64,000 bases of DNA, taken from the NCBI RefSeq assembly GCF_002250655.1, contig NZ_NOZR01000002.1, forward strand, positions 1 through 64,000, given 5' to 3'. The stretch comes from Mycolicibacterium sphagni (GTDB lineage: Bacteria > Actinomycetota > Actinomycetes > Mycobacteriales > Mycobacteriaceae). A program made the translations under genes and the position numbers. Positions 42,183-51,440 of the stretch are shown here, piece by piece. The stretch's first letter is position 1, and each line of letters begins with the position of its first letter. The notes under the pieces were generated by a model that was given only the letters and a program-made list of their open reading frames with translations, was not told the DNA's origin and ran no database searches.

Positions 42183-42857
42183 TCAGTCGCGTCCTTGCCA
42201 GGTGCAGATGCAGGCCTCGTTGCCCTCAGGGTCGGCCAGCACCCAGAAGGCCGGCGCCCTCGCATCGGACAACAGCCTCCCGCCGGCCGCGAGCGCCGCC
42301 TCGATGCGCGCGGGCGCTGCCTCGTGGGGCACGTCGACGTCGAGGTGGATGCGGTTGCGCTGCGGTCGCGGGGCGTCCATCTGTTGAAACCAGATCGCCG
42401 GACCGCGTCCGGACGGATCGATCAGACCGTCCGCCAGGTCGGAGGGTCCGGACTCGTCGACATAGCCGGTGACCGCCTTCCAGAACGGGCGGACAGCGCG
42501 GACGTCGAGTGCATCGATGGCGATCTCCAGCGCCTGCACCGAGCCTGGCACCAGCCGCAGCCCACGTCCGGTCAGCGCCGCCGAAATCGTCTGCGCCAGT
42601 TGAATATCCAATGCCGTCATCGCCGACTGAGCTGCCGACTGCAGGCGCAGGACCGCGCGCTGCGCCCTGATGTCGACGCTCAGATGGCCCTGACCGTCGT
42701 CGCCTGCGGCCTCTACCGCGAGCGCAGCCACCTGACTGCCCTGCGCCAGCGACGACACGGGGACCTCGGCGTAGATCGCGCCGAGCACCAGCCGCCAGCC
42801 CAGGCCGGCGACCGCGTCGGAGGCCTCCTGGCGGGTGAGCCGGGCGTCGCCGTCCAT
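42183..42857 (-). CDS. Pterin dehydratase-like / VOC fusion protein
   Basis: A 224-residue two-domain protein. Residues about 5-100 ([18 protein letters not shown] ... [13 protein letters not shown]) follow the 4a-hydroxytetrahydrobiopterin dehydratase pattern, but the catalytic HHP is replaced by GHLSV, so that activity is probably lost. Residues about 108-220 are a glyoxalase/VOC domain ([27 protein letters not shown]). The same fusion is seen in other actinobacteria; role unknown. Downstream of the membrane protein gene with a 2-nt gap, so co-transcribed. Confidence 0.72.
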   Translation of the reverse strand: MDGDARLTRQEASDAVAGLGWRLVLGAIYAEVPVSSLAQGSQVAALAVEAAGDDGQGHLSVDIRAQRAVLRLQSAAQSAMTALDIQLAQTISAALTGRGLRLVPGSVQALEIAIDALDVRAVRPFWKAVTGYVDESGPSDLADGLIDPSGRGPAIWFQQMDAPRPQRNRIHLDVDVPHEAAPARIEAALAAGGRLLSDARAPAFWVLADPEGNEACICTWQGRD

Positions 42858-42859
42858 CG

Positions 42860-43915
42860 TTACGTGGCCGCGGGCTTGCCGCGATGGACCATCGCCGCCC
42901 CGACCAGGCTGACCGCCACACCGCCGACGATCCAGCAGACCAGCACGACGATTGGATGCGTCAGACCGTGGCCGTCGAAATAGACGATCCGCCGGACGGC
43001 GTCAGTGCCCGCGCCGTTGGGCAGCACACCGCTGATCGCACGCCAGAACGGTGGCAGCACCGAGGGTTGGTAGGCACCACCGGCCGACGGGTTGCCGAGG
43101 ATGACGAAGATCACCACGGTGAGCCCGATGCCGATGACTCCGAACAGGATCTGCAACGCGATGGTGACCGTCGCCGCCGACAATGTCACCAGCGTGCCGA
43201 TCCCGGCGATCGACCAGAAGTGACCGTTCATGGCGTGTAGCACCGGCTCGGCCACCACCGCGCCGCCGAATCCGGATGCCAGCGCATAGGGCACGGTGGC
43301 GCCCAGCCGCCAGAGCGAGCGCGGAAAGGTCGCCGGCCGTGAGCCTTTCGCGATGCCGAGCATCGAGGCGAACAAGTACCCGCCGACCACCCAGCCCACC
43401 ACGAGATAGAAGCCGGACAGCCCGCGGGCGTCGCCGGAGAACAGCGGCACGACGTCGTCGACGGCGACGCTGCGCTGCTGGGCCGCGGTCACCTTGGTGA
43501 AGATCTGCTCGAGAGCACCGGACACGGCGGTGCCGCCACCGGACGCGACCAGCAGCCGGTCTTCGGTGCCGGCCGGGTTGAGGACGTAGACGCCGGAGAC
43601 ATCGCCGGTACGCAGCGCCGCGCGGGCGGCGTTCTCGTCGGTGGCCGCCGAGGCGGCCACCGGGCTACCGGCCAGGCCGTTGAGTTGGCCGACGACCTGC
43701 CCTGCCACCTGTGCGGGCGCGACGACGGCGACCGGGATCTGGTGCGGCGTCGGCGAATGGAACGCGCCGAGGTAGGACAGGATGAACGCGAACTGCAGTA
43801 AGAGCACACCGACCCCGAGCGCCAGCGTGCGCGGAGCGACGGCGTCGCGGAAGCGGTCCTGCCACGTCTCCGGCGGCTCGGGAGCTACGTGCTTGTTAGG
43901 CGGCGTCGTGACCAT
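42860..43915 (-). CDS. YhgE/DUF3533-like membrane protein (ABC-2 permease fold)
   Basis: A 351-residue membrane protein: one N-terminal helix (LALGVGVLLLQFAFILSYLG), an external alpha/beta domain (about 55-165), then five helices (GWVVGGYLFASMLG, PYALASGFGGAVV, IGTLVTLSAATVTIAL, GVIGIGLTVVIFVILG, IVVLVCWIVGGVAVSLVG). This layout is that of YhgE/Pip and ABC-2 type transporter permeases. No ATPase gene is adjacent. ATG 43915 (MVTTPPNK) is chosen; upstream residues of the frame are not protein-like. Divergent from the NCS1 permease. Confidence 0.75.
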   Translation of the reverse strand: MVTTPPNKHVAPEPPETWQDRFRDAVAPRTLALGVGVLLLQFAFILSYLGAFHSPTPHQIPVAVVAPAQVAGQVVGQLNGLAGSPVAASAATDENAARAALRTGDVSGVYVLNPAGTEDRLLVASGGGTAVSGALEQIFTKVTAAQQRSVAVDDVVPLFSGDARGLSGFYLVVGWVVGGYLFASMLGIAKGSRPATFPRSLWRLGATVPYALASGFGGAVVAEPVLHAMNGHFWSIAGIGTLVTLSAATVTIALQILFGVIGIGLTVVIFVILGNPSAGGAYQPSVLPPFWRAISGVLPNGAGTDAVRRIVYFDGHGLTHPIVVLVCWIVGGVAVSLVGAAMVHRGKPAAT

Positions 43916-43959
43916 TGGGCTTATCTTCCTCCGGCAGTGTGGGGCGGTCACCGGCACTC

Positions 43960-43971
43960 TAGGGTGGGTGG
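43960..43971 (+). promoter_or_regulatory. Leaderless -10 element of the NCS1 permease gene
   Basis: TAGGGT (43960-43965) is followed by 6 nt and then GTG at 43972, the spacing of leaderless mycobacterial transcripts; it fixes the GTG start. Confidence 0.6.
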
Positions 43972-45363
43972 GTGACACCTGAATCGTCGCCCACAGCTTC
44001 TGCCCTGGCGGCCCAAACCTACTCCGGCCGGATGCCGACGCATGTCGGCGACATGGCGGTCGAGACACAGGGCATCGCCCCGATCCCGCCGGGCAACCGG
44101 TACGGGGCCGCGCGGCGGCTGTTCACGGTGTGGTTCGCCCCTCAGGTCAACATGACGGTGGTGTTCACCGGGACGCTGGCCGTGGTGCTCGGGCTGGGTT
44201 TCTGGCTCGGCCTACTGGCGATGGTGATCGGCACTCTCATCGGTTCGCTGGCCGTCGGCTACCTGTCCACCTGGGGCCCGCGCACCGGTACCGCGCAATT
44301 GCCCAACGCGCGCATGGCATTTGGCGGCACCGTCGGTGTGGTCGCGGTGATCCAGTGGTTGTCATCGATCGCCTGGGACGGCCTGGTCGGGCTGTTCGGC
44401 GGCGAGGCACTGGCCGAGTTGATCGGCATTCCGTTCTGGCTTGCGGTCGTGATCGTGCTGGCTGCCCAGGGCGCCGTCGGTGTGTTTGGCTACGAGGTGA
44501 TCCACCGCGTGCAAGCGGTGATGACCGTCGTGCTCGTCGTGACCTTCGCGGTGTTCGCCTGGAAGCTCATCAGCGGCCACCAGGTGGTCTCGCTGCCCAC
44601 GCTGGCAGGCGCGGATCTGGCCGGCGCGTTCGTGCTGGAAGTCACCATCGCGCTGAGCCTGGCCATCTCGTGGGCCAGCTACGCCTCGGACTACAGCCGC
44701 TACCTGCCGGTGAATACGTCCCGAACGGCCGTGTTCGGCTACACGTTCGGCGGCCTGGCGGTGGCCTACATCGCCGTACAGGCCATCGGCGTGGCCGCCG
44801 CAGGCACGCTCACCGACCAGACGGCGCAGGGCGTGCGCGAGATCATGGGCGGCGGGCTGCTGGGCGGGCTGGCGTTGGTGGCGATCGCGCTGGGCTCGGT
44901 GGCCTCCAACGCGATGAACGACTACAGCGGGTCGCTGGCGCTGCAGACCGTCGGCGTGCGGGTGCGACGGCCGGTGTCGGCGGTCGTGGTGGTGGTGATC
45001 GCCTTCGCGCTCATCATGTGGCTGCACTCCGGTGACCTGGCCGCACGCTTCCAGGGTGTGCTGCTGTTCGTCAGCTACTGGATCCCCGCATTCGTGGCGA
45101 TCGTGGCCATCGACTGGCGCTACCGCAGCGCCGGGCGGGATACCGTGAACCCCGCCGCAGAGGTGACTCCGCGCACCGACGCTCTCGTCGCGCTGGGGGC
45201 GTTCTTCGTCGCCTTCGCCGCGGCAGTCCCGTTCATGCACACCAATTTGATCGTCGGTCCGGTGGCCACCGCGCTGCATGGGGCCGATCTGGCGTACTTC
45301 GTGAATTTCCTTGTCGCAGCGGCGGTTTACGGCGGCTATCGACTGGTGCGGGCGCGCCGCTGA
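43972..45363 (+). CDS. NCS1 family purine/cytosine permease
   Basis: A 463-residue integral membrane protein with about 12 helices. NCS1 hallmarks are NMTVVFTGTLAVVLGLGFW near helix 1, ISWASYASDYSRYLP before helix 6 and ASNAMNDYSGSLALQ in helix 8. It probably imports cytosine, purines, allantoin or hydantoin by Na+ or H+ symport; no catabolic genes are adjacent, so substrate is open. GTG 43972 is supported by the -10 box 6 nt upstream. Confidence 0.88.
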   Translation: MTPESSPTASALAAQTYSGRMPTHVGDMAVETQGIAPIPPGNRYGAARRLFTVWFAPQVNMTVVFTGTLAVVLGLGFWLGLLAMVIGTLIGSLAVGYLSTWGPRTGTAQLPNARMAFGGTVGVVAVIQWLSSIAWDGLVGLFGGEALAELIGIPFWLAVVIVLAAQGAVGVFGYEVIHRVQAVMTVVLVVTFAVFAWKLISGHQVVSLPTLAGADLAGAFVLEVTIALSLAISWASYASDYSRYLPVNTSRTAVFGYTFGGLAVAYIAVQAIGVAAAGTLTDQTAQGVREIMGGGLLGGLALVAIALGSVASNAMNDYSGSLALQTVGVRVRRPVSAVVVVVIAFALIMWLHSGDLAARFQGVLLFVSYWIPAFVAIVAIDWRYRSAGRDTVNPAAEVTPRTDALVALGAFFVAFAAAVPFMHTNLIVGPVATALHGADLAYFVNFLVAAAVYGGYRLVRARR

Positions 45364-45366
45364 GCC

Positions 45367-45564
45367 TTACCCGAACCGCATCCGCAGGGCGTGGAGCAGT
45401 CCACGCACCTCGTTGATGCGCGCATTGGACTCGAATTGTTCGACATCGTCCAGCTCTCGGCGCAGGATGTCCTCGAAAATGCGTGCCTGCGCCTGATCAG
45501 CGGGATGCGCCGGCCGGTTGGGCCAGGACTCGAAGGGCTCGTACGGTACAGCAACCACGCTCAT
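45367..45564 (-). CDS. Short conserved hypothetical protein
   Basis: A 65-residue protein, MSVVAVPYEPFESWPN at the start, then a helical charged region (QARIFEDILRRELDDVEQFESNARINEVRGLLHAL). It has the codon use of a real gene and I recall similar short ORFs in other mycobacteria, but I know no function. ATG 45564 is chosen over an upstream start (45636) because the protein from MSVVAV is cleaner. Convergent with the NCS1 permease, 3 nt apart. Confidence 0.6.
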   Translation of the reverse strand: MSVVAVPYEPFESWPNRPAHPADQAQARIFEDILRRELDDVEQFESNARINEVRGLLHALRMRFG

Positions 45565-45663
45565 CACCCACAGCCTCGGCCTCCTTCCACCCGGATCCGT
45601 TACCGCGCCGTACCGGCTGGGTAAGGATAAGTTCACGCACGTGTATGCCGCAGTGTGAGCGGG

Positions 45664-47157
45664 CTACAGCTCGCCGGCCTCGACGGCTTCGCGGGTGTGC
45701 TGTGCGGCGGCGATGTCCCTGGTGGAGAAGCCGATCCCCAGGGCGGCAACCCCGACCAGAACCGCGATACCCGCCACCCACAGCAGCGAATACGTGTAGC
45801 CGTAACCGAGCGCGTCGAGCTGCGCGGGCGTCATGTATTTCACCGGTCCCGTCGTCCCGCCCAGATACAGCGTGCGGGAGGTCTGCACGGCCTGAATCAC
45901 CACGAGCACCAGCGGGCCGCCGAGATTGAACACCATCAGGGTGACCGACGAGACCGGGCCGATCTCCCGCGGGCCGACGTTGGCCAGCGTGCACAGCGGC
46001 AGGATCACCGAGATGATCCCGATTCCCAGGCCGCCGACGGCGATCGGGACGAACAGGTCGGGGAAATACGGGATCGAGCGGTTCAGCGTCGAGCCGTAGA
46101 GCATGGCTGCCAGCACCAGCAGCCCGCCACCGAGGATCACCCATCGCGGCGGCACCCGCAGCGCCAGCTTGGTGGCTGCCACGTTGCCCACCACGAACGC
46201 GGCGGCGAACGGCATGAAGCAAATACCCGCCCGCAGCGGCGAGTAGCCGAGTACGTCCTGGACGAGCAGACCGATCATCACGCTCAGGGTGAGCATCACG
46301 CCGCCGGCCAGGAAGTACGCCACGAAGGAGGCGACCCGGCTGCGGTTGTCGAATATCGAGAACGGCACCAGCGGGTTGTCGGCGCTGCGCTCGACGACCA
46401 GGAAGGAGACGAAGAACACCGCCGCGGCCACTCCCGCGCCGATCACCCACGGATCGATCCAGCCTCGGGGCGGGCCCTGGGTGAAGACCAGCACGGCCGA
46501 TGTACACGCCAGCGTGGCCAGCATCGCACCGCTGACATCGAGCTTGAGGCGTTCGTGCCGGGTTTCCTCGAGCCGGGTGAGTGCCACGACGATGATGAAG
46601 ATCCCGATCGGCACGTTGACCAGGAACGCCAGCCGCCACGACAGGCCGGTCAGCGCACCGCCCAGGACGAGGCCCAGCACCGACCCGAGGCCCTGCATGG
46701 CCGCCGACACCGCCAGCGCCTGATTGCGCGCATGCCCCACGGCATAGGTCGTGGCGATCAACGCCAGACCGGTCGGTGCGGCCACCGCGGCGCCCATGCC
46801 CTGCACCGCGCGCGCCACGATCAGCGTCCACTGGTCGTTGGCCAACCCGCAGGCCAGCGAGGCGATGGTGAACACCCCGACGCCGGAGATGAAGGCCCGT
46901 TTGTGGCCCACCGCGTCGCCGACGCGGCCGCCGAGCAGCAGCAGCCCGCCGAACGTCAGCACGTAGGCCGTGATCACCCAGCTCTTGGAGGCATCAGACA
47001 GGCCGAGCTCGGCCTGCATACGCGGCAGCGCGACGATCACGATGGTGCCGTCCAGCGTGGACATCAGCTGCATACCGGTGATGGCGACGATCGCGACGCC
47101 TAGGACGCGGGACGCAAGCTGCCTGGTGGCGGGTAGAGGACCGCTCACGCCAGACAT
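45664..47157 (-). CDS. MFS drug efflux transporter, second EfpA-like copy
   Basis: A 497-residue 14-helix DHA2-type transporter. Antiporter motifs include DGTIVIVALPRMQAEL in helix 1, the motif A-like GGRVGDAVGHKRAF loop and the motif C-like ATAVSAAMQGLGSVLGLVLGGAL equivalent (here AMQGLGSVLGLVLGGAL). It is closely similar along its whole length to the EfpA protein encoded 78 nt upstream, including the shared tail LGGTTGPVKYMTPAQL and terminal EAGEL. It therefore looks like a tandem duplicate. ATG 47157 (MSGVSGPL) is preferred to a TTG three codons earlier. Confidence 0.88.
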   Translation of the reverse strand: MSGVSGPLPATRQLASRVLGVAIVAITGMQLMSTLDGTIVIVALPRMQAELGLSDASKSWVITAYVLTFGGLLLLGGRVGDAVGHKRAFISGVGVFTIASLACGLANDQWTLIVARAVQGMGAAVAAPTGLALIATTYAVGHARNQALAVSAAMQGLGSVLGLVLGGALTGLSWRLAFLVNVPIGIFIIVVALTRLEETRHERLKLDVSGAMLATLACTSAVLVFTQGPPRGWIDPWVIGAGVAAAVFFVSFLVVERSADNPLVPFSIFDNRSRVASFVAYFLAGGVMLTLSVMIGLLVQDVLGYSPLRAGICFMPFAAAFVVGNVAATKLALRVPPRWVILGGGLLVLAAMLYGSTLNRSIPYFPDLFVPIAVGGLGIGIISVILPLCTLANVGPREIGPVSSVTLMVFNLGGPLVLVVIQAVQTSRTLYLGGTTGPVKYMTPAQLDALGYGYTYSLLWVAGIAVLVGVAALGIGFSTRDIAAAQHTREAVEAGEL

Positions 47158-47235
47158 GAATAGCAACCCTACCGCCCCGAACTGGGCGGACCGGCAGGCC
47201 GCAGCGCGGGAAACCGCGCCGAAACCGAATGGAGA

Positions 47236-48810
47236 CTAAAGCTCTCCGGCGTCGATCGCGTCCTTGACTTCCTGCGCGTGCGCGACCTGCGCTGCGGTGT
47301 AGCCGATGAACAGCGCCACCGCACCCACGATCACTGCGACGGCGGCGACCCAGAGCAGGCCGTATGTGTAACCCTGATCCAGGGCGTGCAGCTGCGCCGG
47401 GTTCATCTTCTTGACCGGGCCGGTGGTGCCCCCCAGGTACAGCGTCCGCGAGGTGATCACGGCCTGGATGATGGCCAAAACGACCGGGCCGCCAAGGTTT
47501 TGCAGCATCAGCGCAATCGCCGATACCGGGCCGATCTGGTCGAAGCCGACACCGGCGATGGCCGACACGGTCAGGGGCACCACGATCATGCCGATGCCGA
47601 AGCCCCCGACGGTGATCGGGATGACCAGGTTCGGGAAGTACGGGATGCCACCGTTGAGCGTGGAGCCGTAGATCATCGCGCCCAGAACCAGCACGCCCCC
47701 GGCTATGACCAGCAGCCGCGGCGGGAAGTACGACACCAGCTGCGACGACAGGCCCAGACCGATGCCGAGTGCGATCACGAATGGAATGAAGCCGATGCCT
47801 GCGCGCAGCGCGCTGTAGCCCATGATGTCCTGCACGTACAGGCCGATCAGCACGGTCAGCGTGAACATCACGCCGCCGGCGAGGAACACCGCGGCGAAAG
47901 TGGCCACCCGGTTGCGATCGCGGAACAGGCTGAACGGCACCACGGGGTTGACGGCCCGGCGCTCGACGAAGACGAACGCGACGAAGGCCACGACGGCTGC
48001 GGCACCGGCGGCCAGCGTCACCGGGGACGCCCAGCCGTTCTCGGGTGCCTGAGCGAATCCGAACACCGCCGCGGTACAGCCGATGGTGGCCAGCAGCGCA
48101 CCCGCGGCGTCCATCTTCATCCGCTCGCGCTGGGTTTCCCGCAGGGTGTTGCGGGCCAGGTAGATCATCAGCAGGCCGATCGGCACGTTCACCAGGAACG
48201 CGAATCGCCACGAAACCTCGACCAGCGCCCCGCCGACCACCAGACCCATCACCGAGCCGATGCCCGTCATGGCGGCGAACACCGCGGTCGCGGCGTTACG
48301 CGCGGGCCCCTTCGGGAAGGTGGTGGCCACCAGCGCAAGACCGGTGGGTGAGGCGATCGCGGCGCCGACGCCCTGCAGCAGGCGCGCGACGACCAAGGTG
48401 GTCTCGTCCCAGGCGATACCGCACAGCACCGAGGCGATGGTGAACAGCGCGACACCGACGATGAAGGTGCGCTTGCGGCCGATGGTGTCGCCCAGCCGGC
48501 CGCCGAGCAGCATCAGGCCGCCGAACGTCAGCACGTAGGCGGTGATGACCCAGCTGCGGCCCGCATCGGACAGGCTCAGCTCGTCCTGAATCTTGGGCAA
48601 CGCGACGATCGCGACAGTGCTGTCCATGGTTGCCAGCAGCTGCATACCGCCGATGGCGGTCACCGCGGCGAGGAAGCGTCGCGACGGCAGCCAGGTCGGA
48701 TACTTGCTGGCCGGCACTATGGTCGCCGGCTCGAGGCGCATGGGGACAGCGCGCTCTGAACTGTCGGCGTGGCGATTGCTCGCTCGCTCAGCGTCGTTGA
48801 GAGCCGTCAT
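47236..48810 (-). CDS. efpA: MFS multidrug efflux transporter EfpA
   Basis: A 524-residue 14-helix transporter of the QacA/DHA2 group, at the efpA position next to cysG. Helix 1 has MQLLATMDSTVAIVALPKIQ, the 2-3 loop GGRLGDTIGRKRTF, and the C-terminal half LYLGGTTGPVKKMNPAQL. EfpA is a mycobacterial efflux pump linked to lipid and drug export, induced by isoniazid in M. tuberculosis. The 31-nt gap from cysG holds TAGGGT 8 nt upstream of the ATG, a possible own promoter. Confidence 0.93.
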   Translation of the reverse strand: MTALNDAERASNRHADSSERAVPMRLEPATIVPASKYPTWLPSRRFLAAVTAIGGMQLLATMDSTVAIVALPKIQDELSLSDAGRSWVITAYVLTFGGLMLLGGRLGDTIGRKRTFIVGVALFTIASVLCGIAWDETTLVVARLLQGVGAAIASPTGLALVATTFPKGPARNAATAVFAAMTGIGSVMGLVVGGALVEVSWRFAFLVNVPIGLLMIYLARNTLRETQRERMKMDAAGALLATIGCTAAVFGFAQAPENGWASPVTLAAGAAAVVAFVAFVFVERRAVNPVVPFSLFRDRNRVATFAAVFLAGGVMFTLTVLIGLYVQDIMGYSALRAGIGFIPFVIALGIGLGLSSQLVSYFPPRLLVIAGGVLVLGAMIYGSTLNGGIPYFPNLVIPITVGGFGIGMIVVPLTVSAIAGVGFDQIGPVSAIALMLQNLGGPVVLAIIQAVITSRTLYLGGTTGPVKKMNPAQLHALDQGYTYGLLWVAAVAVIVGAVALFIGYTAAQVAHAQEVKDAIDAGEL

Positions 48811-48841
48811 AGCGAGCTACCCTACAGTAATCTTAAGGAAT

Positions 48842-50062
48842 CTATAAGCGCCGAAGGTCGCTCAGTCCTACGACGGGACCGATGACGATGATCGCCGGCG
48901 GCCGAATTCCGTCAGCTTTTATGCGCTCCGGCGCGTCCCGCAGCGTGGTCCGCACAATCCGTTCAGCGGCTGTTGTTCCGTGCTGCACCACCAGAACCGG
49001 CGTTTCCGCAGGTCGACCGCCTGCGGTCAGGGCGTCTGCGAACAATTCGATGCGTTCGACCGCCATCAGCAAAACTATCGTTCCCGACAATTGGGCCAAT
49101 GCATTCCAATTCACTAACGATTCCGGATGGTCAGGTGCTAAATGGCCGCTGACCACCACAAATTCGTGATTGACCGCCCGGTGGGTGACCGGAACCCCGG
49201 CCATCGCGGGCACCGATATGGCACTGGTCACACCCGGCACCACTGTGACCGGTATTCCGGCCTCGGCGCAGGCGAGAACTTCCTCATATCCGCGGGCGAA
49301 GACGAACGGATCTCCGCCTTTGAGGCGCACGACGAAGCGGCCCTGCCGGGCCCGTTCTATAAGAACGTCGTTTATCGCTTCCTGAGCCATCGCCCGCCCG
49401 TAGGGAATCTTGGCGGCGTCGATCACTTCGACGTGCGGCCCGAGTTCGGCGAGCAGCTCCGGTGGGGCCAGCCGGTCGGCGACGACGACGTCGGCACGGG
49501 CCAGCAGCCGGCGGCCGCGGACGGTGATCAGCTCGGGGTCACCGGGCCCGCCGCCCACCAGCGCGACGGTGCCGGGCGTCGCGTCGGCCGTTTCGGCTGC
49601 GATCAGCCCCTGCTGGAACGCTTCGTGGATGGCGGAGCGGATGGCCGCCGAGCGGCGGTGTTCCCCGCCGGCCAGCACGCCGATCACCAACCCGTCGTGG
49701 TCGAACGAAGCCGGGGTGACGGCCGAGCCTTCTCTGGCGACGTCGGCGCGCACACAGAAGATCTGACGCCGGTCGGCCTCGGCGACGATGGCCGCGTTGA
49801 CGTCCGCGTCGTCGGTCGCGGCGATGGCATACCAGGCGCCCTCGAGGTCGCCGTCGCGATAGTCCCGCAATGCCAACGTGATACCCGGCTTCTGGGAGGA
49901 CAGGACTTCCACCGCCGGAGTCGCGGCGCGGGCGATCACGTGTACGTCGGCATCGCTTGCGATGAGCAGCGGTAGGCGTCGTTGGGCGACCGTCCCGCCG
50001 CCGATCACCACGACCTTCTTACCGGCCAGCTTCAGGCCGACGAGGTAGGCGTTCTCGGTCAC
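48842..50062 (-). CDS. cysG: Siroheme synthase CysG (uroporphyrinogen-III methyltransferase with SirC-like domain)
   Basis: A 406-residue fusion. The N-terminal precorrin-2 dehydrogenase/ferrochelatase domain (about 1-155) has VVVIGGGTVAQRRL; the C-terminal SUMT domain (about 165-400) has LVGGGPGDPELITVRG, VVADRLAPPELL and VRLKGGDPFVFARG. It makes precorrin-2 and siroheme, feeding both sulfite/nitrite reductase cofactor and cobalamin. Its start overlaps the cobB stop by 4 nt, in the order seen in M. tuberculosis. Confidence 0.94.
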   Translation of the reverse strand: MTENAYLVGLKLAGKKVVVIGGGTVAQRRLPLLIASDADVHVIARAATPAVEVLSSQKPGITLALRDYRDGDLEGAWYAIAATDDADVNAAIVAEADRRQIFCVRADVAREGSAVTPASFDHDGLVIGVLAGGEHRRSAAIRSAIHEAFQQGLIAAETADATPGTVALVGGGPGDPELITVRGRRLLARADVVVADRLAPPELLAELGPHVEVIDAAKIPYGRAMAQEAINDVLIERARQGRFVVRLKGGDPFVFARGYEEVLACAEAGIPVTVVPGVTSAISVPAMAGVPVTHRAVNHEFVVVSGHLAPDHPESLVNWNALAQLSGTIVLLMAVERIELFADALTAGGRPAETPVLVVQHGTTAAERIVRTTLRDAPERIKADGIRPPAIIVIGPVVGLSDLRRL

Positions 50063-51435
50063 CGGGCGAGCTTAGTGAATGCGGCCGCGTGTTGAACAAA
50101 CCGTGCGACCGAGCGCGGCTGGGCAACAGGATGGGTGTGCAGATATGAAGCGTGCACCCCCGCACACACCGCGCCTTCGCGCACCGGCTGGCGGTCACGC
50201 CCCCGGAACGCCCAGGCCGGGTCGAATCCACCGACGAATTCGGCTGTGGTGCGGTGGAATTCGTGGCCGACGACGCGCTGTCCCGCCGGGTGCAGTGACG
50301 ATTCGGCCAACGCCACAGCGTCGCGGTAGCCCAGGGTCAGCCGCTGGGTGAACCGGGCCGAACCGGCCAGCACCCCGCACATCGGGTGACCGTCCAGGTC
50401 GTCCATCAGATAGGCCAGTCCGCCGCATTCGGCGTGCACGGGTGCGCGACGGGCCAGTTCGCGGATCTGGGTGCGCAGTTCGGCATTGGCCGACAACTCA
50501 CCCAGGTGTTGCTCGGGAAAGCCACCAGGCAGCACCAGCGCCGTGGTGTGCGCGGGCAGTGTTTGCGTGAGCGGGTCGAATTCGACGACGCCGGCGCCAG
50601 CGGCGCGGAGCAGTTCGGGGTATTCGGCATAGCCGAAGCTGAAGGCCTTACCGGCGGCGACGGCCACCACGGGGCTGCCTTCCGCGGGTTCACCGACGAC
50701 ATCGTCGGGCGCCCAGGTTGCCGCAGACACCCGCGAGCCGCCGAGCGCGACGACGGCGGCCAGGTCGACGTGGCGGGCGATCAGCGTGGTCATCGCGTCA
50801 ACCGCGGTATATGCCTGCGCACCATGTTCGACGGCCGTCACCAGACCCAGATGCCGGGAGGGCACCGACAATTCGTCGTGCCGCGGTATCGCGCCGAGCA
50901 CCGGCACCCCGACCGCCTCGCAGGCCTGCCGCAGGATGTGTTCGTGGCGGGTGGTGCCGATCCGGTTGAGGATCACCCCACCGATGTGAACACCGGGATG
51001 AAAGGTGGAAAACCCTTGCAGCACAGCGGCGATACTGTGACTCTGGCCGCGCGCGTCGACGACCAGCAGCACCGGCGCGCCCAGTAGCTCGGCGACGTGC
51101 GCGGTCGAGCCGCGGGCCGGGGTGACGATCTGCTCGTCGATGCGGCCGTCGAAAAGGCCCATCACACCTTCGATCACGGCGATGTCGGCGTCGCGGGCGC
51201 CGTGCCGGTACAGCGGGCCGATCAGCTCTTCACCGACCAGGACCGGGTCAAGGTTGCGGCCCGGCCGGCCCGCGGCGAGCGCGTGGTAGCCAGGGTCGAT
51301 GAAGTCGGGGCCGACTTTGAACGGCGCCACTCGATGTCCGGCCGCCCGCAGCGCGCCGATCAAACCGGTTGCGACTGTGGTCTTCCCGCTCCCCGATGCG
51401 GGGGCGCCGATCACGACGGCGGGGACGCTGCTCAT
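50059..51435 (-). CDS. cobB: Cobyrinic acid / hydrogenobyrinate a,c-diamide synthase
   Basis: A 458-residue CobB/CbiA. The N-terminal ATP-dependent synthetase domain begins with P-loop GAPASGSGKTT; the C-terminal class I glutamine amidotransferase domain (about 235-450) has the nucleophile Cys in HAECGGLAYLM and the catalytic His in GHEFHRTT. It amidates side chains a and c of the corrin ring. ATG 51435 (MSSVPAVV) follows cobO by 5 nt. Cobalamin synthesis, cytosol. Confidence 0.95.
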   Translation of the reverse strand: MSSVPAVVIGAPASGSGKTTVATGLIGALRAAGHRVAPFKVGPDFIDPGYHALAAGRPGRNLDPVLVGEELIGPLYRHGARDADIAVIEGVMGLFDGRIDEQIVTPARGSTAHVAELLGAPVLLVVDARGQSHSIAAVLQGFSTFHPGVHIGGVILNRIGTTRHEHILRQACEAVGVPVLGAIPRHDELSVPSRHLGLVTAVEHGAQAYTAVDAMTTLIARHVDLAAVVALGGSRVSAATWAPDDVVGEPAEGSPVVAVAAGKAFSFGYAEYPELLRAAGAGVVEFDPLTQTLPAHTTALVLPGGFPEQHLGELSANAELRTQIRELARRAPVHAECGGLAYLMDDLDGHPMCGVLAGSARFTQRLTLGYRDAVALAESSLHPAGQRVVGHEFHRTTAEFVGGFDPAWAFRGRDRQPVREGAVCAGVHASYLHTHPVAQPRSVARFVQHAAAFTKLAR

Positions 51436-51440
51436 TGTGC

